A stretch of 64,000 bases of DNA from Actinomadura xylanilytica (GTDB taxonomy: Bacteria; Actinomycetota; Actinomycetes; Streptosporangiales; Streptosporangiaceae). The stretch lies in contig NZ_JASNWE010000004.1 of NCBI RefSeq assembly GCF_030283145.1, positions 496,001 to 560,000 on the forward strand. Reading direction: 5' to 3'. Position numbers and translations under genes: made by a program. Below the pieces are notes generated by a model. The model was not told the DNA's origin and searched no databases. It saw nothing but the letters and a program-made list of their open reading frames with translations. Positions 40,787 through 49,748 of the stretch are shown piece by piece (position 1 is the stretch's first letter; the number at the start of each line of letters is the position of its first letter).

Positions 40787-41488
40787 TCAGACCGCCCGCG
40801 CCGCGGCGACGATGAGGTCGACGGCGGCGGACTCGGGCAGCCTCGTGGTGTCGATCACCAGGTGGTAGAGCCGCGGATCGGCGGGGTCGGCCCCGTAAAA
40901 ATGCTTCACGTAGGCCGCACGGGCGCGGTCATCGTCGTCGAGCATACGCTCACCGGCACGCTGGGACGTCCCGCCGACCGCGTGCGCACCCGCCGGCTCC
41001 GTCCCGGCGGCGGCCGGTCCCGCGGCGGACGCGCCGCTGCGGGCCTCGTCCGCCACCCGGGCGAGACGTGCCTCACGATCGCCGTCGAGCCGCACGTGCA
41101 GGGCGCCCGCGCGTCCGGCCAGCACCACCGCGGCGGCCCGGCCGAGGATCACGCCGCCGTCGCCGTCCGCCACCCGGCGCAGGACCTGCTCGGTGCGCCC
41201 GACGAACTCCTCGTCGGGGATCACGCTCCGGTCGGGCAGGTAGACCTCGATGCCGGCCGTCGGGATGCTCGGCAGCCGGGCCGCGCCCGCCAGGACGCGC
41301 CCGATGCCGGTCTCGGCCTGGCCGTCGTGCGCGCGGGCTTCGGCCGGCGTGCAGCCGATCTCGGCGGCGACGGCCTCGGGGATCGCGCGGTCCACCAACG
41401 GCAGGCCGAGCCGCGCGGCGACGGCGCTCGCGACGGCGGGCCCGCCCGAGCCGAACGTCGCGGAGACCGTCACGACGCGTGCGCCCAT
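40787..41488 (-). CDS. Cytidylate kinase-like protein
   Basis: The product is 233 residues from ATG 41488, which follows AAAGGGGG closely. The N-terminal P-loop variant is VVTVSATFGSGGPAVASAVA, with ARLGLPLVDRAIPEAVAAE, the pattern of the cytidylate kinase-like (CLK) family. The middle has GVILGRAAAVVLAGRAGALH and HVRLDGDREARLARV. A 30-residue Ala/Gly-rich insert is followed by DRARAAYVKHFYGADPADP and YHLVIDTTRLP. The substrate is unknown; it is not the essential Cmk. Confidence 0.8.
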   Translation of the reverse strand: MGARVVTVSATFGSGGPAVASAVAARLGLPLVDRAIPEAVAAEIGCTPAEARAHDGQAETGIGRVLAGAARLPSIPTAGIEVYLPDRSVIPDEEFVGRTEQVLRRVADGDGGVILGRAAAVVLAGRAGALHVRLDGDREARLARVADEARSGASAAGPAAAGTEPAGAHAVGGTSQRAGERMLDDDDRARAAYVKHFYGADPADPRLYHLVIDTTRLPESAAVDLIVAAARAV

Positions 41489-41626
41489 CCCCCTTTCATG
41501 CCCGCTCCCCCGGAGTCCCATGCTCCGCCGGGGCAGGCCGGGGACGGTCCGGAGCAGCGGACGTGACGAGCGGGACGAGCGGGGTTCCCGGGACGGGCGG
41601 GACGCGTGTGCGCGTGCTCCAGCGGT

Positions 41627-42574
41627 CTAGAAGAGGGCCGCCTGGAGGGACCGGCGGGCCTTGCCGACCCGGGGGTCGTCCGGCGGCATGATCTCGAACA
41701 GCGACAGCAGGTGCCGGCGCGCGGTGTCGCGGTCGTCGCCGGCGGCGCGTCGCACGACGCCGATCAGCCGCGCGAACGCGTCCTCGATCCGGCCGGAGAC
41801 CATCTCGACGTCGGCGGCCTCGACCTGGGTGCGGACGTCCGCGCCCGGGCTCCCGGCGCTCTGGAGCACCTGCTCGGCGTCGAGCCCCTGCACGCGGAGG
41901 CTCAGCTCGACGAGCGCCAGCCCGCGCTGGGCCTCGTCGTCGTGGGGGTTCTTCGCCAGGATCCGCTGGAACGCGGCCTTGGCCCCGTCGAGGTCGCCGT
42001 CCTGGAGCGCCGTCTCGGCCTCCTGGTAGATCGACTCGGCGGCGGGCGGCTCGGCGTCGTCCGGCGCGGGCTCGGCGGCGGGGGCGTCCGGGAGGATGCC
42101 CTCCTTGCGGAGCGCCTCGAAGAGCTGGTCGATCGCCTGCCGCACCTGGGGCTCGGGGGCCGCGCCGTTGAGGAACGGCAGGAGCTGCCCGCCGACGACG
42201 GCCGCCACGAACGGGATGCCGCGCACGCCCATCTGCTGCATGTAGGCGCCGAGCTGCGGGTTGGCGTCGATGTCGACCTTGGCCAGGACCCAGGTGCCGG
42301 CCGCCTCGTTGGCCAGCTTCTCCAGGATCGGCCCGAGCTGCTTGCAGGGCCCGCACCACTCGGCCCAGAAGTCCACCAGCACGGGGACGGTCTGCGACCG
42401 TTCGACCACGTCGGTGTTGAAGGTGTCGTCCGTGACGTCCATGACGTACGGCCCGCCGGCCGCGGACGCGGGCGCCGCGCCCCCCTGGGCCGCGCGTTCC
42501 TGCTGCTTCTTGGCAGCCGCCTGGAGCGCCCCCAGATCAACGGCCCCGTGCAACGAAAAGTCCCGAGAAGGCAT
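41627..42574 (-). CDS. Thioredoxin-TPR protein (CnoX/YbbN type)
   Basis: The gene encodes 315 residues from ATG 42574. Residues about 45-150 are a thioredoxin fold with WAEWCGPCKQLGPIL. Residues about 190-310 form a TPR-like helical region (AETALQDGDLDGAKAAFQRIL, DEAQRGLALVELSLRV). This is the YbbN/CnoX architecture, a chaperone that links thioredoxin-like redox protection with GroEL/DnaK. Actinobacterial members keep the CGPC motif, so thiol-disulfide exchange is likely. The N-terminal 40 residues are an Ala/Gln-rich extension. Confidence 0.88.
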   Translation of the reverse strand: MPSRDFSLHGAVDLGALQAAAKKQQERAAQGGAAPASAAGGPYVMDVTDDTFNTDVVERSQTVPVLVDFWAEWCGPCKQLGPILEKLANEAAGTWVLAKVDIDANPQLGAYMQQMGVRGIPFVAAVVGGQLLPFLNGAAPEPQVRQAIDQLFEALRKEGILPDAPAAEPAPDDAEPPAAESIYQEAETALQDGDLDGAKAAFQRILAKNPHDDEAQRGLALVELSLRVQGLDAEQVLQSAGSPGADVRTQVEAADVEMVSGRIEDAFARLIGVVRRAAGDDRDTARRHLLSLFEIMPPDDPRVGKARRSLQAALF

Positions 42575-43033
42575 GGGTCCATCCTGCCCCATGACCACCC
42601 CTCATCGTGCGCCCGTCCGCTCCCAGCGGAGCGCACGGCCTCGTGGGAGACGCCCCCGCCGGGCCGGCCGATGGGTCGCCCGCCCCGCTTTGGTGCGCCT
42701 TTCCCGCACTTCGGCGGTCCCGGAATGAACGTCGCGAAGCCACTGTCCGGACAGAGCGGACAAATTTGCCAGGCTTCATGAATTCGTACCTTCGCTCGGA
42801 AGGCAAAGAATCCCGACGCCCCGCTGTAACAGGAGAAAGACTGCTGACAGCGATCACCAAGCGTGGTTATAGTCACGATGTCGATGCATGGTGCGACGGC
42901 AAAAGAGGCCCGGTGCCGGGACCCGTTTCACGGGCCCGGCCAGACCGGTTGGGCACCGTGTGGCGGGGGGAAAGCCACCGGGGCACCTCAGGGGCCCGTC
43001 GCGATCGCATGACACAACAACGGGGGGAAACAA
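42575..43033. promoter_or_regulatory. Intergenic region with promoter for the ABC gene pair
   Basis: This 459-base gap has no supported gene. It holds a promoter-like pair CTGACA (42844-42849) and TATAGT (42868-42873) spaced by 18 bases, the best sigma-70-type match in the window. About 160 bases of leader follow before GTG 43034, with a GC hairpin CCCGGTGCCGGG around 42910. A long leader of this kind may carry control elements. An AT-rich stretch lies at 42760-42800. Confidence 0.5.
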
Positions 43034-44047
43034 GTGATCGCGGAGCGTTCCGCGATCGTGGCCCGGGGAATGGGTGTCCGCCGCGGGGGGCGGTGGCTCC
43101 TTCGCCCGGTGGCTTTCGGCATCACCGAGGGCGTGGTCGGCTTGGCCGGTCCACCTGGTGTCGGTAAATCCACTCTGCTGGCCACGTTCGCGACCTTGCG
43201 CCGGCCTCACGCCGGCGCGCTGGAGATTCTCGGGTACAACACCGGGAACGCGTCCGACCTGCGCGCGGCGCGGGCTCGGATCGGATATCTGCCGGGCAGG
43301 TTCTCCTGGGCGGAGAACATGACGGCGGCCGAGTTCGTCGCCTACGCGGCGTACTACAAACGCACGCGGGCGTCCGCCGTGCGGTCGATTTTGAAACGGC
43401 TCGACCTTGTCGAGGCCGCGGGCATCGAGCTCGCGCTGCTCCCGCCGGACGCCCGGCTGCGGGCCGGGCTCGCCGCGACCTGCGTCCACGAACCCGACCT
43501 GGTGCTGCTCGACGACCCGCTCAGCGAGCTGTGCGGCCCGCCCGAGCCGGACGCGTCCGCGGGCGCCCGGGGGGACGCGGCGGCGATGGCCGAGCTGATC
43601 CCGCTGATCCGCTCGCTGGCCCCGACGGTGGTGGTCACGGCGAGCACCACCGACACGCTGACCGGGTGGTCCGACCGCCTGCTCACGCTCGCCCGGGGCA
43701 GGCTGACCGAACTCCCGACGCAGCCGATCGCGCCAAGGCCCGTCCGGGCCGCCCGGGCCGCCCGGACGGTCCCGGCCGCCCCGCCGCGGCCGAAGTCCGG
43801 GGCCCCGCCGGAGATCCCGGCCCCGGCCCGGCCGGACCAGCAGGGCCTCGGCCGGCCGGGACCGGGACCGGGAGGCCAGGGCGCCGAGCATCCGGGGCCG
43901 GAACGCCAAGGACCAGAACGCCAGGGGCCGGGCCGGCGGGGGCCGGCGCGGCCCCTGCCCGGCCGGGCGTCGCTGGCCCGGCTCCCCGCGCAGTTCCCCC
44001 GGCTCCGAGCACGGCGGCTCGCCGCCGGGAACGGCGCCGGTGTCTGA
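43034..44047 (+). CDS. ABC transporter-like ATPase with degenerate signature
   Basis: The product is 337 residues from GTG 43034 after GGGGGGAAA. Walker A is AGPPGVGKSTLLATFATL. The Walker B end reads LVLLDDPLSEL, where the catalytic Glu is Asp. The signature helix reads LLPPDARLRAGLAATCVHEP, far from LSGGQ. Residues about 95-120 hold the Q-loop region without a clear Gln (IGYLPGRFSWAENMTAAEF). From residue 240 the protein continues with 95 Pro/Arg/Gly-rich residues containing PERQGPERQGPGRRGP. It overlaps the membrane protein gene by 8 bases. It may be a weak or regulatory ATPase. Confidence 0.75.
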   Translation: MIAERSAIVARGMGVRRGGRWLLRPVAFGITEGVVGLAGPPGVGKSTLLATFATLRRPHAGALEILGYNTGNASDLRAARARIGYLPGRFSWAENMTAAEFVAYAAYYKRTRASAVRSILKRLDLVEAAGIELALLPPDARLRAGLAATCVHEPDLVLLDDPLSELCGPPEPDASAGARGDAAAMAELIPLIRSLAPTVVVTASTTDTLTGWSDRLLTLARGRLTELPTQPIAPRPVRAARAARTVPAAPPRPKSGAPPEIPAPARPDQQGLGRPGPGPGGQGAEHPGPERQGPERQGPGRRGPARPLPGRASLARLPAQFPRLRARRLAAGNGAGV

Positions 44048-45560
44048 GCTGGGACGGGTGTCCGAGCTGGGGCGGGTGCTCCGGCTCGACGCCCGACGCA
44101 CGGCACTGCTCGTCGCGGTGCCGCTGCTGGCCGGGATCGGGACCGTCACCGCGTGGCTGGCCCTGACGCCCGGCATCTCCTACTGGGACGCGTCCATCGC
44201 CGCGCTGGTCGACTCGGTGCGAACACTCGGGCCGGTGGCCGCGGGGCTCGCCGCCTGGACGGCGGTGCGCGAGCGCCGTCTCGACTACCTGCGCGACCTC
44301 ACGGCGCGCTCCCCCGCCACCGGCGTCCTGCTCGACCTGCTGCTGCTGTCCCTCGCCGCCCTGCTGGCCTACGCCGCTGCCGCGTCCGTGATCGTGGCGC
44401 TGACGATGCTGCCGCCTGAGGCGGGGCACCCGCATCCGCTGGGCCTGCTCGCGGGCGGGGCGGCGCTCGTCCTGCACGTGGTGGCCGGCTACCTGGCCGG
44501 ACGGATCGTCCCGCACCGGGCCACCCCCGCGGTGGTGCTGGCCGCGACCGGGGCGTGGGCGCTGCTGCGGGTGCCGGGCGCGTCCTGGTGGAGCCTGCTG
44601 CCCCCGGCGGCGCTCGGCCACGTTGACCTGTTCACCGTCCTACGCACGCGCGTCCAGGCCGATCAGACGCTGCTCGCCGCCGGGCTGTCGGCCGCACTGA
44701 TCCTCACGTACGTGTCCTGGGTCACCCGCAGGGCGGTGCTGATCGTCCCGCTGGCGCTGGCGCTGACGGTGGCCGCCATGACCACGGTGCGGTTGCAGCT
44801 CACCCAGGGGCAGAGCGCGGCGCCCGACGCGATCGCCCCCGTATGCAGCGCCTGGCCGCTGACGATCTGCGTGCATCCGGCGCTGCGCGAGGCGCTGCCG
44901 ACGCTCATGACGGCGACGACCCCGCTGGCCGCGCGGCTGAGCCAGACACCGGGCCGGATCACCCGGGTGGAGCAGCGGCCCGGTTCTAAGCCCGTCCCGG
45001 TGGCGAACGGCGTGGCGGTCATCCATCTCGGCGACGAGCTGACCTCCGGCTTCGCGGTACGGGCCGTGCGGCAGATCCGCGACGGGCTGGTCAGCGCGGG
45101 CGCCTGCGCGGCCCCGCCGCGGCCCGGAGCCGCCGACTACCGGGCGCTCATCGACGCCTGGCTGCTGGGCGAGGGGTCGCCGGTCATCTCCGACGTGCGG
45201 GCGACCCGGCGGTTCGGGTCCTGGACCGAGCAGCGGCGGCGCGGCTGGCTGCGCGACCACTTCACCGACTACCGGAACTGCGCGCTCGGAGCGCGCGACT
45301 TCCGCCCGCTGATGGCCCCGGTCACTCCGCGGCCGGCGAAACCACGCGTGCTGACCCCGCGTGCCATCCCGCCGCGTCCGATGCCGTCGCGGCCGAAGCC
45401 GCGCACCACGCGCCCGCTGCCGGGCCGCGCACCGAAACCGGACAAGCACGGACCGGGCGTACATGAACCAGGCGTACGCACACCGGCCGTACGCGGACCG
45501 GACGTGCACGACCCGCGCGCTGCGGCGATCGGCGCGCACGGGAACGGGAACGGATCCTGA
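44040..45560 (+). CDS. Integral membrane protein, partner of ABC-like ATPase
   Basis: The 506-residue protein starts at GTG 44040, within the end of the ATPase gene. At least six hydrophobic helices occur between residues 20 and 245 (TALLVAVPLLAGIGTVTAWL, LLDLLLLSLAALLAYAAAASV, LAGGAALVLHVVAGYLAG, AVLIVPLALALTVAAMTTV). A soluble extracytoplasmic part of about 150 residues follows, with Cys pairs (VCSAWPLTICVHP). The C-terminus, about 80 residues, is Pro/Arg/His-rich. The layout of ATPase plus permease fits an ABC-2-like exporter or a regulator of membrane processes. No specific function is known to me. Confidence 0.7.
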   Translation: MSELGRVSELGRVLRLDARRTALLVAVPLLAGIGTVTAWLALTPGISYWDASIAALVDSVRTLGPVAAGLAAWTAVRERRLDYLRDLTARSPATGVLLDLLLLSLAALLAYAAAASVIVALTMLPPEAGHPHPLGLLAGGAALVLHVVAGYLAGRIVPHRATPAVVLAATGAWALLRVPGASWWSLLPPAALGHVDLFTVLRTRVQADQTLLAAGLSAALILTYVSWVTRRAVLIVPLALALTVAAMTTVRLQLTQGQSAAPDAIAPVCSAWPLTICVHPALREALPTLMTATTPLAARLSQTPGRITRVEQRPGSKPVPVANGVAVIHLGDELTSGFAVRAVRQIRDGLVSAGACAAPPRPGAADYRALIDAWLLGEGSPVISDVRATRRFGSWTEQRRRGWLRDHFTDYRNCALGARDFRPLMAPVTPRPAKPRVLTPRAIPPRPMPSRPKPRTTRPLPGRAPKPDKHGPGVHEPGVRTPAVRGPDVHDPRAAAIGAHGNGNGS

Positions 45561-45635
45561 AACGGATCCTCTGCATGGCCACGACAGGACCCCCCAGGCC
45601 AGCCGCGGCCATGCAGAAGTTCGAGTGGACGGCGC

Positions 45636-45959
45636 TCAGGCCGCCCGGTTCTCCGCCGGCTCGACGACCGACCGTTCGGCGGGCTTGGCCCAGTAGTGCT
45701 CCACCAGGAAGGGCGCGACGGGGAGCACCGAGGCGATGAGGGCGACCACCGTGCGCTTGATGTCCCAGCGGAGCTGCTCACGGGCCACGAACACCATGCC
45801 GACGTACGCGAGGAACAGGATCCCGTGGATGGGCCCCATCACCTGGACTCCCAGCGGCGCGTCACCCGCGTACTTCAGCGGCATGGCGACGAGGAGCAGC
45901 ACCAGGAATGAGGTCGCCTCGGCGATCGAGACGATCCGGAACGCACGCACAATGTCCAC
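45636..45959 (-). CDS. DUF3817 membrane protein
   Basis: The gene encodes 107 residues. Three hydrophobic helices are visible, with the family pattern FRIVSIAEATSFLVLLLVAMP, then LKYAGDAPLGVQVMGPIHG and VALIASVLPVAPFLVEHYW. This matches DUF3817/YdzA-like proteins. The function is unknown. It lies convergent with the ABC pair and divergent from the DUF2127 gene. Confidence 0.9.
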   Translation of the reverse strand: MDIVRAFRIVSIAEATSFLVLLLVAMPLKYAGDAPLGVQVMGPIHGILFLAYVGMVFVAREQLRWDIKRTVVALIASVLPVAPFLVEHYWAKPAERSVVEPAENRAA

Positions 45960-46061
45960 GACCGGTCAACGCCCGGCACCCACCTGGGGTTTCCGTCCTG
46001 GCTATGGCCCTGCTCACACCTGCGCCGAAGGGCGGAGAGGACCGGCCTCTACCCTGACGAG

Positions 46062-46859
46062 GTGGACTGGAGCCTGCTGACATGCGCGCGCAAGGGGCAC
46101 ATCACCTACGCACCGGACGAGCCGCCGCTGCGCCGGCACCTGCACGTCCAGACGCCCGTGGGCGAGGCGTGGCGATGCCTGCGCTGCGGCACGTACGTGC
46201 ACGGCGAGCCGCACGAGACGGGCCCGGCCGAGCGGGCGCCCCTGGTGAAGCGGGGCAAGGAGCTGCGCGACGCGTTCATCATGCGGTTCTTCGCGTTCGA
46301 GCGCGCGGTCCGCGGCCTGATCATCCTGCTGGCCGCGTACGGGGTGTGGCGGTTCGCCGCGAGCCGCGGCTCGATCGAGCGGATCTTCGAGAAGGAGATC
46401 CCGCTGCTCCGGCCCATCGCCGGCCAGGCCGGCTGGGACCTGGACCACTCCAAGATCGTGGAGTCGGTGCAGCACGTCTTCGACCTGCGCCCGGCCACGC
46501 TGCGCTGGCTGGCCCTCGCGCTGGCCGTGTACGCGCTGGTGGAGCTGATCGAGGCGGTCGGGCTGTGGCTGCTCAAGCGCTGGGGCGAGTACTTCGCGGT
46601 GGTCGCCACCTCGTTCGGGCTGCCGGTGGAGATCTACGAGCTGTCCGAGCGGATCACCGCGGTGCGGATCGGCGCACTGATCATCAATGTCGGCCTGATC
46701 CTCTACATCGTCCTCACCAAACGGCTGTTCGGGGTACGGGGCGGCCGGGCGGCGCACGAGGCGCACCTGCGGAGCGGGTCGCTGCTGGAAATCGAGCAGG
46801 CCGGGCACGACACCGACCTGCGGCGGCCCGACGGCGTGCGGACCGACACCGCCCAGTGA
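46062..46859 (+). CDS. DUF2127 membrane protein
   Basis: The protein is 265 residues from GTG 46062; TACCCT six bases upstream suggests leaderless expression. The N-terminal part has CARKGHITYAPDEPPLRRHL and a CxxC pair (WRCLRCGTYVHG), a small zinc-like site. DUF2127 helices follow: FFAFERAVRGLIILLAAYGV, TLRWLALALAVYALVELIEA and ALIINVGLILYIVLTKRL. Membrane position is certain; function is unknown. The DUF4230 gene follows by 36 bases. Confidence 0.88.
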   Translation: MDWSLLTCARKGHITYAPDEPPLRRHLHVQTPVGEAWRCLRCGTYVHGEPHETGPAERAPLVKRGKELRDAFIMRFFAFERAVRGLIILLAAYGVWRFAASRGSIERIFEKEIPLLRPIAGQAGWDLDHSKIVESVQHVFDLRPATLRWLALALAVYALVELIEAVGLWLLKRWGEYFAVVATSFGLPVEIYELSERITAVRIGALIINVGLILYIVLTKRLFGVRGGRAAHEAHLRSGSLLEIEQAGHDTDLRRPDGVRTDTAQ

Positions 46860-46895
46860 GGTGATCCGGCGGCTTTGCCGGGAATGCACCTGTGC

Positions 46896-47618
46896 ATGGC
46901 ATCCGAGCGATCGAAGGACGAGGCGGCCCCCGCCGCCCCCGCCGCCGCCCCCGCCGCTCCGGCGGCCCCCGCCGGTTCCGGCCGGCGCGGCGTGCGCGCG
47001 TCCCTGCTGCTGATCGTGATCACCGTCGCGGTGGTGCTGGTCGCGCTCCAGGCGCTGCGCGCCCTGCCCAAGTGGATCAACCCGTTCGCCGAAGAGACCA
47101 AGGACCGCAGCGGCCCGGTGCTGCTCCAGTCCATCCGCGACCTGCACCGCTACGAGGCCGCCAGCGGCAACTTCCAGGTCATCGTGGACCTGGAGAAGGA
47201 CGCCAGGTTCCTGCCGAGCTCGCTGCGCGGCTCGCGCACCCTGTTCGTCGGGCACGGCTCCGTCGACGCCTACGTGGACTTCGCCAAGCTGGCCAACGGC
47301 GCGATCACGGTGAACGCCGACCGCACCGCGGCGACGGTCCGGCTGCCGCGCGCCCAGCTCGAACCGACCACCCTGGACGCCGAGAACAGCCACGTCTACG
47401 CGACCGAGCGCGGCCTGCTGAACCGCTTCGGCGACTTCTTCAGCGGCAACCCCAACGACCAGCGGCAGCTCTACGTGCTGGCCGGTCAGAAGATCCAGAC
47501 GGCCGCGGCGGACGGCGGCCTGCGCGAACGCGCGGACGCCAACACCAAGGTCATGCTGGAGGGCATGCTCAAGGCGCTCGGCTTCAAGACCGTCACCGTC
47601 GAGCCCGCCGCGCAGTGA
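46896..47618 (+). CDS. DUF4230 membrane-anchored protein
   Basis: The product is about 240 residues. ATG 46896 is chosen; ATG 46884 is an alternative and no strong ribosome site decides. An Ala/Pro-rich N-terminus is followed by a transmembrane helix (ASLLLIVITVAVVLVALQAL). The external domain fits DUF4230: VLLQSIRDLHRYEAASGNFQ, VIVDLEKDARFLPSSLRGSR, TLFVGHGSVDAYVDFAKL and MLKALGFKTVTVEP. Such proteins are probably exported adhesion or wall-associated factors of unknown role. Confidence 0.86.
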   Translation: MASERSKDEAAPAAPAAAPAAPAAPAGSGRRGVRASLLLIVITVAVVLVALQALRALPKWINPFAEETKDRSGPVLLQSIRDLHRYEAASGNFQVIVDLEKDARFLPSSLRGSRTLFVGHGSVDAYVDFAKLANGAITVNADRTAATVRLPRAQLEPTTLDAENSHVYATERGLLNRFGDFFSGNPNDQRQLYVLAGQKIQTAAADGGLRERADANTKVMLEGMLKALGFKTVTVEPAAQ

Positions 47619-47645
47619 GCGGCGGCGGGCCCCATGCCCGGACGC

Positions 47646-47699
47646 CCGGACCGGGCGGACCTGCCAGACCTGCCGGACCTGCCGGACCGCCCGGACCGG
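47646..47699. terminator. Bidirectional hairpin between DUF4230 gene and thiolase gene
   Basis: CCGG-A-CCGGGCGG (47646-47658) pairs with CCGCCCGG-A-CCGG (47687-47699), 12 pairs with one A-A mismatch. The loop contains four GACCTGCC-like repeats. It lies between two convergent genes and can end both transcripts. Confidence 0.5.
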
Positions 47700-47718
47700 C
47701 CGGGCCGGGATCGGCAGG

Positions 47719-48909
47719 TCAGGCCGACGGGACGCGGAGGATCAGGGCATCGCCCTGGCCGCCGCCGCCGCAGAGGCCCGCGGCGCCGACGCCGCCGCCC
47801 CGCCGCTTGAGCTCGTAGGCCAGGTGCAGGGCGATCCGCGCGCCGGACATGCCGACCGGGTGGCCGAGGGCGATGGCACCGCCGTTGACGTTGACCTTGT
47901 CGGGGCCGACGCCGAGGTCGCGCATCGACTGGACGCCGACCGCGGCGAACGCCTCGTTGATCTCGATCAGGTCCAGGTCGCCGACCGCCAGGCCCTCCTT
48001 GCCGAGGGCGTGCTTGATCGCGTTGGCCGGCTGGGACTGGAGCGAGTTGTCCGGGCCGGCGACGTTGCCGTGCGCGCCGATCTCGGCCAGCCAGGTGAGG
48101 TCGAGCTCCTCGGCCTTGGCCTTGGACATCACCACGACGGCGGCGGCGCCGTCGGAGATCTGCGAGGACGAACCGGCGGTGATCGTGCCGTCCTTGCTGA
48201 ACGCGGGGCGCAGCCGGCCGAGGGACTCGGCGGTGGTGTCGCCGCGGACGCCCTCGTCGGCGGCGAAGACGACCGGCTCGCCGCGGCGCTGCGGGATCTC
48301 GACCGGGGCGATCTCGTCGTCGAGCACCCCGTTCTTGATCGCCTCCGCGGCGCGCTGGTGCGAACGGGCGGAGAACTCGTCCTGCTCGGCGCGGGAGATG
48401 TCGAGCCGGGTGTTGTGCCGCTCGGTGGACTCGCCCATGGAGACACCGTCGAACGCGTCGGTGAGCGCGTCGTGGGCCATGTGGTCGAGCACCTCGACCG
48501 AGCCGTACTTGTAGCCGCCGCGCGACTTCGGCAGCAGGTGCGGGGCCTGGGTCATCGACTCCATCCCGCCCGCGACCACGATGTCGAACTCGCCGGCCCG
48601 GATGAGTTGGTCGGCCAGCGCGATGGCGTCCAGCCCGGACAGGCAGACCTTGTTGATCGTGATCGACGGGACGGTCATCGGGATGCCCGCCTTGACCGCG
48701 GCCTGCCGGGACGGGATCTGCCCCGCGCCGGCCTGGAGCACCTGCCCGAGGATCACGTACTCGACCTGGTCGCCGGAGACACCCGCGCGCTCCAGCGCCG
48801 CCTTGACGGCGTGCGCTCCGAGATCGGCGGCCGAGAAGTCCTTCAGGGAGCCCAGCAACCGCCCGATGGGGGTACGCGCTCCGGCGACGATCACTGACTT
48901 GGCGGTCAT
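47719..48909 (-). CDS. Acetyl-CoA C-acetyltransferase (thiolase)
   Basis: The gene encodes 396 residues from ATG 48909 with GTGGAGG upstream. The active-site Cys lies in TINKVCLSGLDAIALA; the other catalytic motifs are DLIEINEAFAAVGV, GGAIALGHPVGMSG and GLCGGGGQGDALI. Length and order are typical for biosynthetic or degradative thiolases of the AtoB type. It condenses or cleaves acetoacetyl-CoA. The methylmalonyl-CoA epimerase gene is divergent, 118 bases away. Confidence 0.94.
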   Translation of the reverse strand: MTAKSVIVAGARTPIGRLLGSLKDFSAADLGAHAVKAALERAGVSGDQVEYVILGQVLQAGAGQIPSRQAAVKAGIPMTVPSITINKVCLSGLDAIALADQLIRAGEFDIVVAGGMESMTQAPHLLPKSRGGYKYGSVEVLDHMAHDALTDAFDGVSMGESTERHNTRLDISRAEQDEFSARSHQRAAEAIKNGVLDDEIAPVEIPQRRGEPVVFAADEGVRGDTTAESLGRLRPAFSKDGTITAGSSSQISDGAAAVVVMSKAKAEELDLTWLAEIGAHGNVAGPDNSLQSQPANAIKHALGKEGLAVGDLDLIEINEAFAAVGVQSMRDLGVGPDKVNVNGGAIALGHPVGMSGARIALHLAYELKRRGGGVGAAGLCGGGGQGDALILRVPSA

Positions 48910-49027
48910 AAGGGGGCCTCCACGAGGGTCCGGCGGCGACGTTTGCCACCATACCCAGCAGAAGCTCGCGTCCGTCCCGCCGCGCCGGCGCCGGCGTCCG
49001 GCAGCATCACCACGAGGAGAATCGCCC

Positions 49028-49450
49028 ATGCTGACCCGTATCGACCACATTGGCATCGCCTGCCACGACCTGGACGCGACCGTGGAGTTCTACCGGGAGA
49101 CCTACGGGTTCACCGACGTGCACTTCGAGGTGAACGAGGAGCAGGGCGTGCGGGAGGCGATGCTCAAGATCAACGAGACCGGGGACGGCGCGGCCAGCTA
49201 CCTCCAGCTGATCGAGCCGATCCGGGACGACTCGACCGTCGCCAAGTGGCTGGCGAAGAACGGCGAGGGCGTGCACCACATCGCGTTCGGCACCGACGGG
49301 GACGTGCAGGAGGAGGCCGACGGGATCGCGGAGAAGGGCGTGCGGGTGCTGTACGACAGCCCGCGGCGCGGCTCGCTCGGGTCGCGGATCACGTTCCTGC
49401 ACCCCAAGGACGCGCACGGGGTGCTCACCGAACTCGTCGAGAAGGCATGA
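49028..49450 (+). CDS. mce: Methylmalonyl-CoA epimerase
   Basis: The 140-residue protein starts at ATG 49028 after GAGGAG. It is a vicinal oxygen chelate (glyoxalase-fold) protein: metal ligands His in RIDHIGIACHDLDATV, His in GEGVHHIAFGTD, and the Glu at VLTELVEKA, plus YLQLIEPIRDDSTVAKWL. It interconverts (R)- and (S)-methylmalonyl-CoA in propionyl-CoA metabolism. No mutase gene is in view. Confidence 0.95.
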   Translation: MLTRIDHIGIACHDLDATVEFYRETYGFTDVHFEVNEEQGVREAMLKINETGDGAASYLQLIEPIRDDSTVAKWLAKNGEGVHHIAFGTDGDVQEEADGIAEKGVRVLYDSPRRGSLGSRITFLHPKDAHGVLTELVEKA

Positions 49451-49748
49451 CGAAGCACGGCCGGACATGATCGAAACGACGGTGCTCACCGTACCGGCGT
49501 TCACCCCATCGTGCTCCGAGGAACACATAAGGTGATCTGACCGAGACCTTTGAGGACCTGCGGCGACACGCAGAAACCTAACAAAAGAGACAAAGTACGC
49601 AGCGCGTCAAGATGAGCCCCCAACACGGCAGCCGCCGGAGTACGCTTCTTTCGCCGGAAGAGGTCTGGGGCCCTGCGCCCGTACAAGCACAGGCGATCAA
49701 CCGGTCCCCGGAACCACCCGTAGCCCCGTCACATCAGGATTGAGCCAC
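49451..49748. other. 298-base non-coding gap before the DivIVA-like gene
   Basis: The gap is AT-richer than its surroundings around 49530-49610 (CACATAAGGTGATC, AACCTAACAAAAGAGACAAAG), so it probably holds the promoter of the downstream gene. I see no gene in it and no clear terminator. Confidence 0.4.
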
